DNA from: JALONO01 sp038209965
Lineage (GTDB): Bacteria; Bacteroidota; Bacteroidia; Cytophagales; Thermoflexibacteraceae
NCBI GenBank assembly: GCA_038209965.1
Contig: JBBQXF010000067.1
Coordinates: 1-27,196, forward strand
Reading direction: 5' to 3'
Length of the DNA: 27,196 bases
Part shown: one piece after another, positions 1-8,939 of the stretch
Layout of the letters: each line of letters opens with the position of its first letter
Position numbering within the stretch: the stretch's first letter is position 1
Made by a program: the position numbers and the translations under genes
The notes under the pieces: model-generated
Databases searched by the model: none
Told to the model about the DNA's origin: nothing
What the model saw: the letters and a program-made list of their open reading frames with translations, nothing else

Positions 1-1455
1 GCGCAGCATGTGCATGATGAGGCAGCCCTTGGAGTAGGAGTGGCTGTCAAACATTTCTTCTTTGTCTTGATAGCGGTAGCGGATCAGCGGTTCTTGTTTG
101 GTTTCCGATTCGGCCAAATAGTTTTGCAACTCGTCGCGCCAGAGGTAATCGGCCTCGGCGCGGCCATACTTGTGGGCTTGCCATAAATATTCACCGTAAT
201 TGGCAAAGGATTCGTTTAAGGGAAGATTGGCCCAGCTTTCGCAGGTTACCAAGTCGCCAAACCAGTGGTGGAGCAATTCGTGGGCGATGATGTTGTCCCA
301 ATTATCATCCAACAAATAGCGGTTATCAACCTGCACTTGTTCCATAAATACCGAGGCTGAGGTATTTTCCATGGCCCCGGACACAAAATCGCGCACTACT
401 ACTTGTGAATATTTATCCCAGGGAAAGGGGTAATCTAATATTTTGGAAAAATATTCCATCATTTCTGGCGTTCGCCCAAAGATAGCTTTGGCATACTGGG
501 CATATTCCTTTTCCACGTAGTAATCTACGTTTACATTGCGCCATTGGTCGCGCACTACACTGTATTTGCCCACGGCCATCATGAACAAGTAGGGCGCGTG
601 CGGTTTGTCCTGTTTCCAGTGGTCGGTACGGGTGCCGTTCACATTCTTGACCGAGGCCACCAGCTTGCCGTTGGACAGGGTGAGCAGGTCGTTTTCCACC
701 GTGATAAACATTTCTTGGGTCGTTTTCACGTTAGGGGCATCGATGGTCGGGAACCAGCAAGAGTTGGCTTCCGTCTCGCCCTGGGTCCAGATCTGCCGAG
801 GTTTGAAAGGCTCTTTTTCGTAGGGATTGACAAAATACAGCCCTTTGTCAGCCTCAATGGCATCACTGCCCTTTATTTTGATCTCATTGGGTTTGGCCAC
901 ATATTGCACTTGTACCATCAATTCGTCGTCTCGGTGGAAAGTCTTGGGCAATTTGATCGCCAATTTGCGCCCGTCATACTCATATTGGAGCCGTAAGATG
1001 TCTTTGCCGATCAACTGCACCGCTGTCAGTTCCATCCCTTTGGCATCCAGCACCAATTCGGTTTGGGGATAAAAATGCGGAGCCAACGTGAGGGTGGCCG
1101 TCCCGATCAGTTGTTGCTTTTGCCAATCAAAAACCACTTCTAGTTTGGTGTGCTTGAGATCAAACTTTTGGGTATTTTCGGGATTGTACTTGCCCTTTTT
1201 GGTGGCCCAAATGGGCGCGCCCTTGGCTTGATCCATTGCTTGGGAAAGCTCCTCGTTCAGGAAAGTAGTGTCGGGCCTCATTTGGACGGCGGCGGCGGCG
1301 CCCTGTTGGGCTTGTCCCACCAAGTCAATGGCTTGCTGGGCTTTATCGGCCGGATCAGTTGGCTGACTGGTCTTGCAAGCAGACAGACCAATGAGCCAAC
1401 AGTAAAAACAAGATGTTAAGAAATTGGTTAGGTGTGAGGTAGGCTTTGGTGTCAT
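1..1455 (-). CDS. M1 family metallopeptidase (aminopeptidase N-like), lipoprotein, 3' end outside window
   Basis: Zinc aminopeptidase that removes N-terminal residues from peptides. The 485 visible codons run off the left edge, so the C-terminal part is missing. The start at 1455 gives a short hydrophobic segment ending in the lipobox L-S-A-C with Cys26, so the enzyme is probably a lipid-anchored envelope protein. The M1 exopeptidase motif GAMEN is at residues 360-364 and the zinc site HELLH at 392-396. The distal zinc ligand Glu415 lies in NESF, giving the exact HExxH-x18-E spacing. An Ala/Gln-rich linker of about 30 residues follows the lipid anchor. It is transcribed leftward, away from the phosphorylase gene, across a 254-base gap. 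Family assignment is firm; substrate preference cannot be read from the sequence. Confidence 0.95.
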   Translation of the reverse strand, partial: MTPKPTSHLTNFLTSCFYCWLIGLSACKTSQPTDPADKAQQAIDLVGQAQQGAAAAVQMRPDTTFLNEELSQAMDQAKGAPIWATKKGKYNPENTQKFDLKHTKLEVVFDWQKQQLIGTATLTLAPHFYPQTELVLDAKGMELTAVQLIGKDILRLQYEYDGRKLAIKLPKTFHRDDELMVQVQYVAKPNEIKIKGSDAIEADKGLYFVNPYEKEPFKPRQIWTQGETEANSCWFPTIDAPNVKTTQEMFITVENDLLTLSNGKLVASVKNVNGTRTDHWKQDKPHAPYLFMMAVGKYSVVRDQWRNVNVDYYVEKEYAQYAKAIFGRTPEMMEYFSKILDYPFPWDKYSQVVVRDFVSGAMENTSASVFMEQVQVDNRYLLDDNWDNIIAHELLHHWFGDLVTCESWANLPLNESFANYGEYLWQAHKYGRAEADYLWRDELQNYLAESETKQEPLIRYRYQDKEEMFDSHSYSKGCLIMHMLR

Positions 1456-1472
1456 GATGGGTACAGTTTGTG

Positions 1473-1480
1473 CAAAATTA
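1473..1480 (-). promoter_or_regulatory. Candidate -7 promoter element of the M1 peptidase gene
   Basis: The minus strand reads TAATTTTG, a perfect match to the Bacteroidota -7 consensus TAnnTTTG. It ends only 17 bases before the start codon, which would give a very short leader. No TTTG is seen at the -33 spacing. Confidence 0.3.
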
Positions 1481-1618
1481 TGCAATTATCGGGCTGAATT
1501 TATGAGGGGTCGGGTGGGTGAGCCAAGTAGGTAAAAAGTGCTCATTTTTGTTGCCATTATTGGCTTTACTTGGTGTAGCAAAAAAAAGACTAACTGATAA
1601 CTATTTTTTAATTACTTA

Positions 1619-1642
1619 GCTAATTTATGCGCAAAATTTAGC
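1619..1642. repeat. Near-perfect 24-base inverted repeat in the M1 peptidase/phosphorylase gap
   Basis: Two 12-base arms centred on TGC|GCA pair at 10 of 12 positions with no loop. It lies about 68 bases past the phosphorylase stop codon and about 160 bases upstream of the M1 peptidase gene, in an AT-rich stretch. It could be an operator, or the foot of a terminator for the phosphorylase gene. A T-rich run (minus strand, 1580-1589) lies about 30 bases further on, too far for a standard terminator. Confidence 0.4.
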
Positions 1643-1709
1643 CAAATAGGGCGCTTCAATGGCCTAGGCAAGCTTGGCTATCCTCGCCAGCCTTTCGCCA
1701 ACCAATCGC

Positions 1710-2594
1710 TTATGCGATGCGGGCCAGTACTTTTTGGATCATCAAATCAACTGTTTTGTCGGCTTGTGGATCAAATTCTTTGGTGGCGCGGTTGGCCACG
1801 ATGGCATTGAGTGATAAGGTATAATGGCCCAACAGTGTGCCCAGCGCATAATAAGCCGCCGTTTCCATCTCAAAATTGGTGAACCGAAAATCACCGGCGC
1901 GAAAATTGGCCAACCGATCCATCAGATCGGGGAGGCGGTGCGGGGCACGGATCTGGCGGCCTTGGGGCGCATAAAACCCCGGACAAGTCAGCGTGTGCCC
2001 GGGCAAGAAATCAGCGGCCAACTTTTTCAGCAGCCCAGTGGAGGCCAATGCCGCATAAGGTTGGTAGCCCAACTGGAGCAGTTGCTGGACTTGAGACCCC
2101 AAATTGGCCCAAAAATCAGCCGATCGGTCGGTTGAGATTGGTGGTAGGTACTGGTAAAAATCCATGAGCGGATCCAAGCCGAGGGCCGAGTGCGAGGCGA
2201 CCAAACTTCCCACTGGTAGGTCAGCTTGCAGGCTGCCCGAAGTGCCCAACCGGATGAAATTGAGGGAGGTAAGTTGGGGTTTGGGCTGGCGGGTCACGAG
2301 ATCGATGTTGACCAAGGCATCCAGTTCGGTCAGTACCAGCTCCACATTGTCGGTGCCCATGCCCGTGGAAATGACCGTGAGCCGCTGGCCGCCCAGCGTG
2401 CCCGTGTGGGTGACAATCTCCCGTTTTTGCTTTTTTAGCTCAATATGATCAAAATATTGGCTCACCTTGGCCACCCGATCCGGATCCCCCACGGCCAAAA
2501 TAGTGGTAGCGATGTCATCGGGGTGCAGGCTCAAGTGATAAACGCTGCCGTCGGGGTTGAGGATCAATTCGGAAGCGGCAATTGGTGCGGGCAT
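1710..2594 (-). CDS. Nucleoside phosphorylase (uridine phosphorylase/PNP_UDP_1 family)
   Basis: Phosphorolysis of nucleosides to a free base and (deoxy)ribose-1-phosphate, a cytosolic salvage reaction. At 294 residues it has the usual family length. Recognisable blocks are the phosphate-binding GDPDRV near the N terminus, the STGMGTDN block, the nucleobase-pocket block RLGTSGSL, and the ribose-binding FEMETAA near the C terminus. The frame is open 41 codons further upstream, but that extension would overlap the preceding gene. The start at 2594 leaves a 41-base gap and gives a natural N terminus (MPAPIAASELILNPDG). It is the last gene of the co-directional run sbcD-sbcC-DUF2264-phosphorylase. 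Uridine is the likeliest substrate by resemblance, but purine nucleosides are not excluded. Confidence 0.92.
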   Translation of the reverse strand: MPAPIAASELILNPDGSVYHLSLHPDDIATTILAVGDPDRVAKVSQYFDHIELKKQKREIVTHTGTLGGQRLTVISTGMGTDNVELVLTELDALVNIDLVTRQPKPQLTSLNFIRLGTSGSLQADLPVGSLVASHSALGLDPLMDFYQYLPPISTDRSADFWANLGSQVQQLLQLGYQPYAALASTGLLKKLAADFLPGHTLTCPGFYAPQGRQIRAPHRLPDLMDRLANFRAGDFRFTNFEMETAAYYALGTLLGHYTLSLNAIVANRATKEFDPQADKTVDLMIQKVLARIA

Positions 2595-2635
2595 ATCGGG
2601 GAAATTGGTCAGTGAAGTCGGAGGGTGAAGTAAAT

Positions 2636-3853
2636 TTAGTAAAATGCCCGGTCGGCTGGCAGGTCGGTTCCGTTCCAGGCTTTGACCGATGTCCATTCTG
2701 CACTCGGCCCGGCCCAAAATGGATGGGAAGCCGCTAAACCGAGGGGCAGCAGCGCCGTGGCGCAGAGGTATAAACTACCGGTACAAATATATGTTTCGGC
2801 CAGTTGGGGCTGGTGTCCGTTTAAGCCAATCCTGAGCCAGCCTTGGGGATCGTAGTTGGCCGGGCCGGTGGTCTTGCGCAAAACGGCGGTGAGGGCACTG
2901 CGCACTTGGGCCGGACTCAGGGCCGGGGGCAATAGTTGGCGCAGGGCCATGTTGGCCAAATGCTGGAATGCCCCCGCCCGGTACACGATGGAGCGCCCCA
3001 GCACCGGGAATGAGCCGTCGGGCGCGATCAGTCGCTCCTGCACCGCCGCAAAGCGAATGGCCCGTTGGATTATTTTATCGTAAGTGGCTCGGTAGTTGGA
3101 GTCTTTTTCAACTATGACCGCCAAAATATCAACCATAAAAGGCTGAATGACGTAGCTATTGTAGTAATCCCAGTGAAAATTTGGCCCATCGCCGTAGGCA
3201 CCATCCCCCATGTACCATTGTTCGTGCTGTTTGAGGGCATAATCCAAGCGCATTTTGTCATACTCAAACCCGTAGCGCATGAAAAAAGCCTCGATCATGG
3301 CACTGAACAGCAGCCAGTTATTAAAATGGGGCTTGACCTGCCGGGTGGCAAGCAGTGCTTTTACCGTGTTGGTTTTGGTGGCGGTATCGGCGGTGGTCCA
3401 CCAGCGGGGGCAGCGCAACAGGGCATGGGCCAAGAAGGCCGCGTCGACCAGTGGCTGGCTGCCCTCAGTAAAGTTGAGAAAATCCTTGGCCGCCGGGTCC
3501 ACAGCATTGGCCAAGGCCCGGTTAGCCAAATCCAAATACTCTTTTTGCAGGGAGGCCTCCGCTTTGTCGGGAATATCGTCCAAATTTAGCCAAGGAGCTA
3601 TGCCCGCCATTAATCGACCAAAAGCTTCCAAATGGCCGAACCTTCGCCGCTCCTCGGGCTGGTGGGCCTCAATCGGCATCTTGGTTTTGAGTTCGTTAGT
3701 CGCCAAATGGCTCAATACTGGCCGGGACAACTGATCCAATATGCTGAGCCAATAAGTCCGATCGCTGGGGGCTGGGGGCTGGCCGGAAGTGAGTTGTGGC
3801 CAACCCAACAGGCCGGAGGCACTCACTAACTTGGCAAAATATCGGCGTTTCAT
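2636..3853 (-). CDS. DUF2264 domain protein, exported
   Basis: A 405-residue protein of the DUF2264 family, common in Bacteroidota and often linked to polysaccharide use. Some members have, as far as I recall, been placed in a glycoside hydrolase family acting on glucuronides, so an uronic-acid glycosidase is possible but not shown here. The N terminus MKRRYFAKLVSASGLLG has the twin-arginine pattern of a Tat signal followed by a short hydrophobic stretch, so export is likely. Family-like blocks are the region around FGRLMAGIAPWL, the aromatic-rich stretch with FMRYGFEYDKM and MGDGAYGDGPNFHWDYYNS in the middle, and SFPVLGRSIVYR. It starts 24 bases after the sbcC stop, and a -7-like promoter element sits inside the end of sbcC, so it may be transcribed separately. 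Confidence 0.9.
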   Translation of the reverse strand: MKRRYFAKLVSASGLLGWPQLTSGQPPAPSDRTYWLSILDQLSRPVLSHLATNELKTKMPIEAHQPEERRRFGHLEAFGRLMAGIAPWLNLDDIPDKAEASLQKEYLDLANRALANAVDPAAKDFLNFTEGSQPLVDAAFLAHALLRCPRWWTTADTATKTNTVKALLATRQVKPHFNNWLLFSAMIEAFFMRYGFEYDKMRLDYALKQHEQWYMGDGAYGDGPNFHWDYYNSYVIQPFMVDILAVIVEKDSNYRATYDKIIQRAIRFAAVQERLIAPDGSFPVLGRSIVYRAGAFQHLANMALRQLLPPALSPAQVRSALTAVLRKTTGPANYDPQGWLRIGLNGHQPQLAETYICTGSLYLCATALLPLGLAASHPFWAGPSAEWTSVKAWNGTDLPADRAFY

Positions 3854-3877
3854 CTTATTTAGTGATGTTTCTGTGAT

Positions 3878-6800
3878 TTACTTCGGCAAATATACAGAAA
3901 TTTGACTGCCTTGATTCCCCTTGCGCACTTCCAAGCGGGCGGGAATGCGCTCGCGCAGCTCGCCCACGTGCGAGATGATGCCCACTAAGCGGTGCTGGGC
4001 TTCCAGTTCGGTGAGCGTGCCAATGGCCAGATCCAAGGTTTCATTGTCCAGCGTGCCAAATCCTTCGTCAATGAAGAGGGCTTCGACCCGAACTCCGCCC
4101 TGCCGTGACGAGGCTACATCCGCCAGCCCCAGGGCCAATGCCAAGGAAGTAAAGAAGGTTTCTCCACCCGACAAATTGTTTACTTCCCGCTTTTTGCCCG
4201 TGTAGGCATCAAAGACTTCCATCTCCAGCCCTTTTTTGCCGTTGCCGCTCACTAGCTCAACAATGCGCCCAATCTCGAAGCGCCCGCTGGACATGGCCGA
4301 GAGCCGTTGATTGGTGTGAACCAGTACTTCATCCAGCAGGGTGGAAATAACGTAAGTGGCCAAGGTCATTTTTTGCCTGTTCTCTCCGTTGGTCAGGCTG
4401 GCCAATTCGGCAAATGGGGCCTCCTCGGTGCGTAGTTGAGCCAATGTGGTGGCTAGGCCGGCCAGTTGGTCGGCTTGCCGCTGGGCTTCGGCCAAGGTAG
4501 TCTGTTTTTGCGCAACCTGCGCGATGTTCGCCCGGTTGGCTTCCACTGCTTGGTCATATTGGGCCTTGAACTGTGCCAAATCTGGTTTTAATTGCTCTCC
4601 AATCAACCGCTTGAGCCGGTTGTGTTCAGTATCAAGCCGGGTTGATTCATCGCGCCATTGCTGAATTTCGGCATCCAATTGCCGGCGTTCGTACTCGGGC
4701 AGAAAGGCTTGCTGAGCCGCCGCCACATCCTTGAAACCTTGAGCAATGGCCGCCGCCAAGTTGTTGGTCAGTAGTTCGCGTTGATTTTCTTGCACTTCCT
4801 GAAATTGATTCGCCAAGTTTTGGCAATCACTGGCCAGTTTGGCCGATTTGATTTCCAGGTCTTGGATCTCGTTGCCAGCTTGTTTGCGTTTGGTATTGGC
4901 CGCTTCGAGGAGCTCATTGCCTTTTTTGATGTTAGCTTGGGCCTTCGTCCGATCCTCGCACTTGGCGGGTAGTTTTTGCTGTTTTTTGGTCAAATTTTCC
5001 GCTTTTTCTGTCTTGGTCGCCTTGAGGCTGGCCAGATCAGTTTCCAGCTTGCCCAACTCCACTTTATTGTACTCAGACTGGTCTTTCAATTGTTGGTTGG
5101 CAGGGCGCAGCTGATCGAGTTCGGTTTGGGCTTGCTGAGCTGCCTGCACCTGTACTTCCAAGGTTTTGTACGCTTGGGCAAACTCGGCCAAGGGCTTTTG
5201 GGCGTATTCCCCGAGTTGATTTACCAGCGATTGATGGGCGGTTTCAGTTTCAGTACACGCAATTCTTATGTTGTTGTAGGCCAGATTGACGGAATCATAA
5301 TTTTTATCCGCCCCGATCTTTTGCGCTTTGCTTTGCTGCAATGTCTCGTCGCTGATGAGGTTGGCCGCTGACGCTTTGCGGGGGTGGTGCGTTGACCCAC
5401 ACACGGGGCAGGGCAGGTCAGGTTCCAACTTGACGGACAGACTGGCCGCTTGCCCAACGATCCACATGTGTTCGGTTTCGTTGTAATTGGCCCCGGTTTG
5501 CTCGCGGTGTTGGTTGGCTATATTTAAGGCCGAAAACGCATTGGTTTGGTCTTGGCGGGCTTTGTCCACTGCCCGGGCCGAAATATCCCTCTTTTTTAGT
5601 TGGCCGCCGACTTCCTTCAGTTGGGGCAATTGCAACTCGAGCACCGCTAAATTTTGGGCCTTGGGTTCCAGTTCCCCAATCCGTTTTTGATTGGCCTCCA
5701 GCCGCTTTTCACCATCCAGTTGCTGGGCGAGTGTCGCTGTCCATTGTTTTTCCTTGCTGGTGAGCGTGGTTTCTATTCGCCGCAATTCTTCCACCAATTG
5801 TTCGATTTCGTCAAACTGCGGCAACGCATTTTGTAAGTCGTTCAGTCGATCAGTATAGGTCTTTATTTGTTCATCATGGGTCGGTTGGGAATTATTAAAT
5901 TCTTGCTTTTTTTGGGCCAAAATCTGATTGGTTTCTTGTTCACCCACTTGAGCCTTTTTCAACTCCCCGCCCTTTTTTTCCAAACCTATTTGCTGCTGTT
6001 TTGCTTGCTCAAAATTGCTGTGCAGCAAAGCGGCTTGTTCGGCATATTTCAATTTGAGCAATTTGGTAAGTTGGGCGTTTTCTTGCTGCGAACGCGAGTG
6101 ACGCTTGTGCTTGATTTGGTCGTGTTCCTCAAACTGGCCCGCCAAGGTTTGGGCCTGTTGGTGAGCTTGATTGACCCGCTGCTCAGCGTGTACCAAGTCC
6201 TCGCTATTAGATCTAAGCCCTTCAATTTCAACAGCTAATGATCCTATTTTTTCGGCCAAGGCAATCTCATCGGCCACCCCGAGGTTAGCCAGTTGGGCTT
6301 GGCGCTGATTTTCCAAGTCGGCCCTTCCCTTGGCTAGTTCATCGGCTTGCTTTTTCAATAATTTTGTTATCTGGTCATAAAAGGTAATGCCAAATAATTG
6401 GGTTAGAATTTCTTCTTTTTCCTTGGTTTTAGCCCGCAAAAACTCACTGAATTTCCCTTGGGGCAAAATGACAATCTGTTTGAATTGATCGGCATCGAAA
6501 CCCAGTATTTTTCTTACTTTATTGGTAATCTCTGTCTCCTTGGTGATTGGGTTGCCGGTTTCGATAAAACCAAATGGGAAGACTTCGCAAAACGTTGATT
6601 TTTTATTGATTTCATCTCCATTTCGGTTCGGGGTAAAGCAGCGCTCTACTTTGTAGTACTGCTGTTTTGCTTTGAACACCAACTCTACTTTGGTCGGTTC
6701 ATTTGCCGAGGCATACTGCGATCGCATGGCATTCTCATGCCGCCCCGAAGTAGTTTTGCCAAACAACGCCAGGCACATGGCATCAAAAATAGTGGTTTTG

Positions 6801-6919
6801 CCCGCCCCGGTCGGCCCGTGGATCAGGAACAGGCCGTATTCATTGAACGAATCAAAATCGATGGTTTGCGCTTGGTGAAATGCCCCAAAAGCTTCAATGG
6901 TGAGTCGGATCGGTTTCAT
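3878..6919 (-). CDS. sbcC: Exonuclease subunit SbcC (Rad50-like ATPase)
   Basis: ATPase subunit of the SbcCD nuclease, which opens hairpins and trims blocked DNA ends during repair and replication. The 1013 residues match the family length. Walker A (GPTGAGKT) is at residues 35-42. Two long coiled-coil arms rich in Gln, Glu, Lys and Ala flank a zinc hook CPVC with Cys504 and Cys507, at the exact middle of the protein. The ABC signature LSGGE and the Walker B block FIDEGFGTLD are near the C terminus. A frame extension of 57 codons upstream lies inside sbcD and reads like antisense noise. The start at 6919 begins with the classic SMC-like MKPIRLTIEAFG and overlaps the sbcD stop by ATGA, so the two subunits are translationally coupled. 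Confidence 0.97.
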   Translation of the reverse strand: MKPIRLTIEAFGAFHQAQTIDFDSFNEYGLFLIHGPTGAGKTTIFDAMCLALFGKTTSGRHENAMRSQYASANEPTKVELVFKAKQQYYKVERCFTPNRNGDEINKKSTFCEVFPFGFIETGNPITKETEITNKVRKILGFDADQFKQIVILPQGKFSEFLRAKTKEKEEILTQLFGITFYDQITKLLKKQADELAKGRADLENQRQAQLANLGVADEIALAEKIGSLAVEIEGLRSNSEDLVHAEQRVNQAHQQAQTLAGQFEEHDQIKHKRHSRSQQENAQLTKLLKLKYAEQAALLHSNFEQAKQQQIGLEKKGGELKKAQVGEQETNQILAQKKQEFNNSQPTHDEQIKTYTDRLNDLQNALPQFDEIEQLVEELRRIETTLTSKEKQWTATLAQQLDGEKRLEANQKRIGELEPKAQNLAVLELQLPQLKEVGGQLKKRDISARAVDKARQDQTNAFSALNIANQHREQTGANYNETEHMWIVGQAASLSVKLEPDLPCPVCGSTHHPRKASAANLISDETLQQSKAQKIGADKNYDSVNLAYNNIRIACTETETAHQSLVNQLGEYAQKPLAEFAQAYKTLEVQVQAAQQAQTELDQLRPANQQLKDQSEYNKVELGKLETDLASLKATKTEKAENLTKKQQKLPAKCEDRTKAQANIKKGNELLEAANTKRKQAGNEIQDLEIKSAKLASDCQNLANQFQEVQENQRELLTNNLAAAIAQGFKDVAAAQQAFLPEYERRQLDAEIQQWRDESTRLDTEHNRLKRLIGEQLKPDLAQFKAQYDQAVEANRANIAQVAQKQTTLAEAQRQADQLAGLATTLAQLRTEEAPFAELASLTNGENRQKMTLATYVISTLLDEVLVHTNQRLSAMSSGRFEIGRIVELVSGNGKKGLEMEVFDAYTGKKREVNNLSGGETFFTSLALALGLADVASSRQGGVRVEALFIDEGFGTLDNETLDLAIGTLTELEAQHRLVGIISHVGELRERIPARLEVRKGNQGSQISVYLPK
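3887..3894 (-). promoter_or_regulatory. Candidate -7 element for the DUF2264 gene inside the end of sbcC
   Basis: The minus strand reads TATATTTG, a perfect TAnnTTTG, 33 bases before the DUF2264 start. It overlaps the last codons of sbcC (Val-Tyr-Leu-Pro-Lys). No TTTG is visible at the -33 spacing, so it is only a candidate. Confidence 0.35.
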
Positions 6920-8085
6920 GCAGTTTGGATCTTGGTGATGATTTGGTGGATAATTTCGCGCTTTGCCGGGTCCAGGGCTTTGCCCATTAGGTCTTCGTAA
7001 AACTGGGCGACCAACTCTTCTTCGCTCATCTGGCGCATCTTTTCGGCAGACATGGCCCGCGCGGTGCCCCGGTCGGCCAAATTGGCCCATTCCAATCCAA
7101 TGGCATTGGGGTAGGAGCGCTGGATGAGTGCCATGGCATTGGCTTGGACTTCGGGGTTTTGGAGTTTCACGTGCAGATAGTCATCCGGTTTGGCAAACGC
7201 CTGCCCCTCGCTGAGCCTGAGGTTCCCCTCGATGATTTCGCCCGAGACTACCCACAAGTCCCGCTTGGGCACAAAGGGGATCTGGCGAGTGCTGGCCAAG
7301 CCATGTTCATCCAACTCAACCAAAGCAAAGGTCTTGCGGTGACTGGCTTCCGAAATGGAATATTTGAAGGGTGAGCCCGCATAACTGACACTGCCCGCGT
7401 TGAAGGCTTGAGGCTGGTGCAAATGGCCCAAGGCTGTATAGCTAAGCCCGGCAAAGGCATCGATCCCAACAAATTCGGCCCCGCCCACCAGCAGTTTTCG
7501 CTCCGAGTCGGAGGGTGTGCCCCCCTGCACAAAGGCGTGCGCCACTAGCACGATGCGATCGCCGGGTTGGCGCTGGGCCCGGAGATGGGCCACCACCCAG
7601 CGCAGCACGTCGTCATGGGTCTTGATTGCCTCGCGCTCGGCCTCCGGCAAGCAACCGCGGAGGGCGGCCCGCAACATTTCGGGTTCGGTGTAGGGAAACA
7701 AGTAGAAATAGGCTGGGCCGTGCTGGTCGGGCAGGACAATGGGCTGCATGGGAAAAGTGAAGTAGCCACTGATGTGAAACCCTTGTTTCTCAAACAATTG
7801 AGCCCCATAATGGATGCGCTCCGCATTGTCGTGGTTGCCCGCGATAGCCAGTAGGGGAATTTTGAGTTCCAGCACTAAATGGCTGACGGTGCGGTTGAAC
7901 AAAGCAATCGCCTCGGCGGGTGGCACTGCCCGGTCATAAATATCGCCAGCCAACAGGATCACATCGGGCTGTTCAGCGGCCGCAACAGCCACCAGTTGCG
8001 CCAAGGCTTCGGCTTGGTCTTCCAGCAGGGGAAATTGGTTCAGGGACTTGCCCAAGTGCCAGTCGGCAGTGTGGAGAATTTTCAT
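6916..8085 (-). CDS. sbcD: Exonuclease subunit SbcD (Mre11-like nuclease)
   Basis: Manganese-dependent nuclease subunit of SbcCD. The 389 residues carry the calcineurin-type phosphoesterase motifs in order: DWHLG at residues 8-12, GDIYDR near 47, GNHDN near 82, then VAHAFVQGG and GHLHQP. The C-terminal part has the capping domain expected of SbcD. The gene heads the run and its stop codon shares four bases with the sbcC start. A perfect TAnnTTTG element lies 60 bases upstream in the 87-base gap after the preceding gene, so sbcDC probably has its own promoter. Confidence 0.97.
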   Translation of the reverse strand: MKILHTADWHLGKSLNQFPLLEDQAEALAQLVAVAAAEQPDVILLAGDIYDRAVPPAEAIALFNRTVSHLVLELKIPLLAIAGNHDNAERIHYGAQLFEKQGFHISGYFTFPMQPIVLPDQHGPAYFYLFPYTEPEMLRAALRGCLPEAEREAIKTHDDVLRWVVAHLRAQRQPGDRIVLVAHAFVQGGTPSDSERKLLVGGAEFVGIDAFAGLSYTALGHLHQPQAFNAGSVSYAGSPFKYSISEASHRKTFALVELDEHGLASTRQIPFVPKRDLWVVSGEIIEGNLRLSEGQAFAKPDDYLHVKLQNPEVQANAMALIQRSYPNAIGLEWANLADRGTARAMSAEKMRQMSEEELVAQFYEDLMGKALDPAKREIIHQIITKIQTA

Positions 8086-8144
8086 GCGCAGTTTGCCTAT
8101 TTGGTTTATTTGGCCAACGATTCACCGGGCCAAAACTTGAAAGA

Positions 8145-8152
8145 CAAAACTA
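8145..8152 (-). promoter_or_regulatory. Candidate -7 promoter element of sbcDC
   Basis: The minus strand reads TAGTTTTG, matching TAnnTTTG, in the gap between the upstream secreted-protein gene and sbcD. It would give a leader of about 55 bases. No TTTG is found at the -33 spacing. Confidence 0.4.
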
Positions 8153-8172
8153 CGAATAAAATTAGCTTTCTG

Positions 8173-8895
8173 TTATAGCCCGGCGAATATTTCGCCAGTC
8201 CCGATCAAACGCTCAAATATTTCCTTGTAGCCTACGTGCTGAGCAAATTCCTCGTCGTGGTGGAGGTCGGTGCGGCGCAACCGCTTGAGGGCGGCCGCAA
8301 ATTGGTTGTCGGTCACAAATTCGCCCCCAGAGCGGAGGGCCGTGCTAACGGCTGCCAATTGACTAACAATGATTTTAGAATCCAGCAAAAAACTTTCATT
8401 TTGTGGGCGATTTTTGAGCAGCACTTCTATTTTTTTGCCAAAAGCCAACAACATTACCTCGGTAGTAGTGTTTGACTTACCGAAAGCCGCTTTGCGGAGT
8501 TCGTCGTCAAGCAGATCGGTCGATTTGTGGAACTTAATGGACCAGTCGTTGGCCTCCAGGTGATCGGCCCGGGCCTTGGCTGTCCGGCCAAACCCAATGA
8601 TTTCCCGGCTTTCAGGATAAGCGACCATGATTGTGGCTGGCTTGATCTTTTTCTCTTGCAACAGGCTGTTGATCGCTTGGTAAGATTTACGAACAATTTG
8701 CAGTTCTTCGTAAGTGGCCGTGCTGTCTTTTATTTTGGTTGTGTAGGTTTGGATCGCCCGGAGCTGGGTATCAATCACCACGGCATCCTGACGTGACACC
8801 CCGCCTTTGACCAATAGTTCAACGGGCAAAGGTTTTTCTTGGGCAAAGGTTGGGGCACAGAGCCCAATGAGCGCAATCAGCAAATATGTTTTCAT
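8173..8895 (-). CDS. Secreted protein of unknown function
   Basis: I do not recognise this 240-residue protein. The chosen start (8895) gives a clear signal peptide, MKTYLLIALIGLCAPTFAQ, with likely cleavage after the Ala before Gln, so it should act in the periplasm or at the surface. The mature part is mostly helical and charged, with no cysteines and no motif I can name. The frame also opens at an ATG at 8940 that overlaps the accA stop codon by one base (TAATG). That start would add 15 residues in front of the signal peptide and is less natural, but the overlap suggests translational coupling to accA. It sits between accA and sbcD on the same strand, 44 bases after accA with the chosen start. 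Confidence 0.75.
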   Translation of the reverse strand: MKTYLLIALIGLCAPTFAQEKPLPVELLVKGGVSRQDAVVIDTQLRAIQTYTTKIKDSTATYEELQIVRKSYQAINSLLQEKKIKPATIMVAYPESREIIGFGRTAKARADHLEANDWSIKFHKSTDLLDDELRKAAFGKSNTTTEVMLLAFGKKIEVLLKNRPQNESFLLDSKIIVSQLAAVSTALRSGGEFVTDNQFAAALKRLRRTDLHHDEEFAQHVGYKEIFERLIGTGEIFAGL

Positions 8896-8939
8896 GGGAC
8901 AAGGGGTAAATGATCCTCTTGCCAGTTGTATTGCAAGCA

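Noticed and set aside
6920..7090. 57-codon N-terminal extension of SbcC
   Set aside because: It lies within sbcD and is not SMC-like; the ATGA overlap gives a natural start at 6919.
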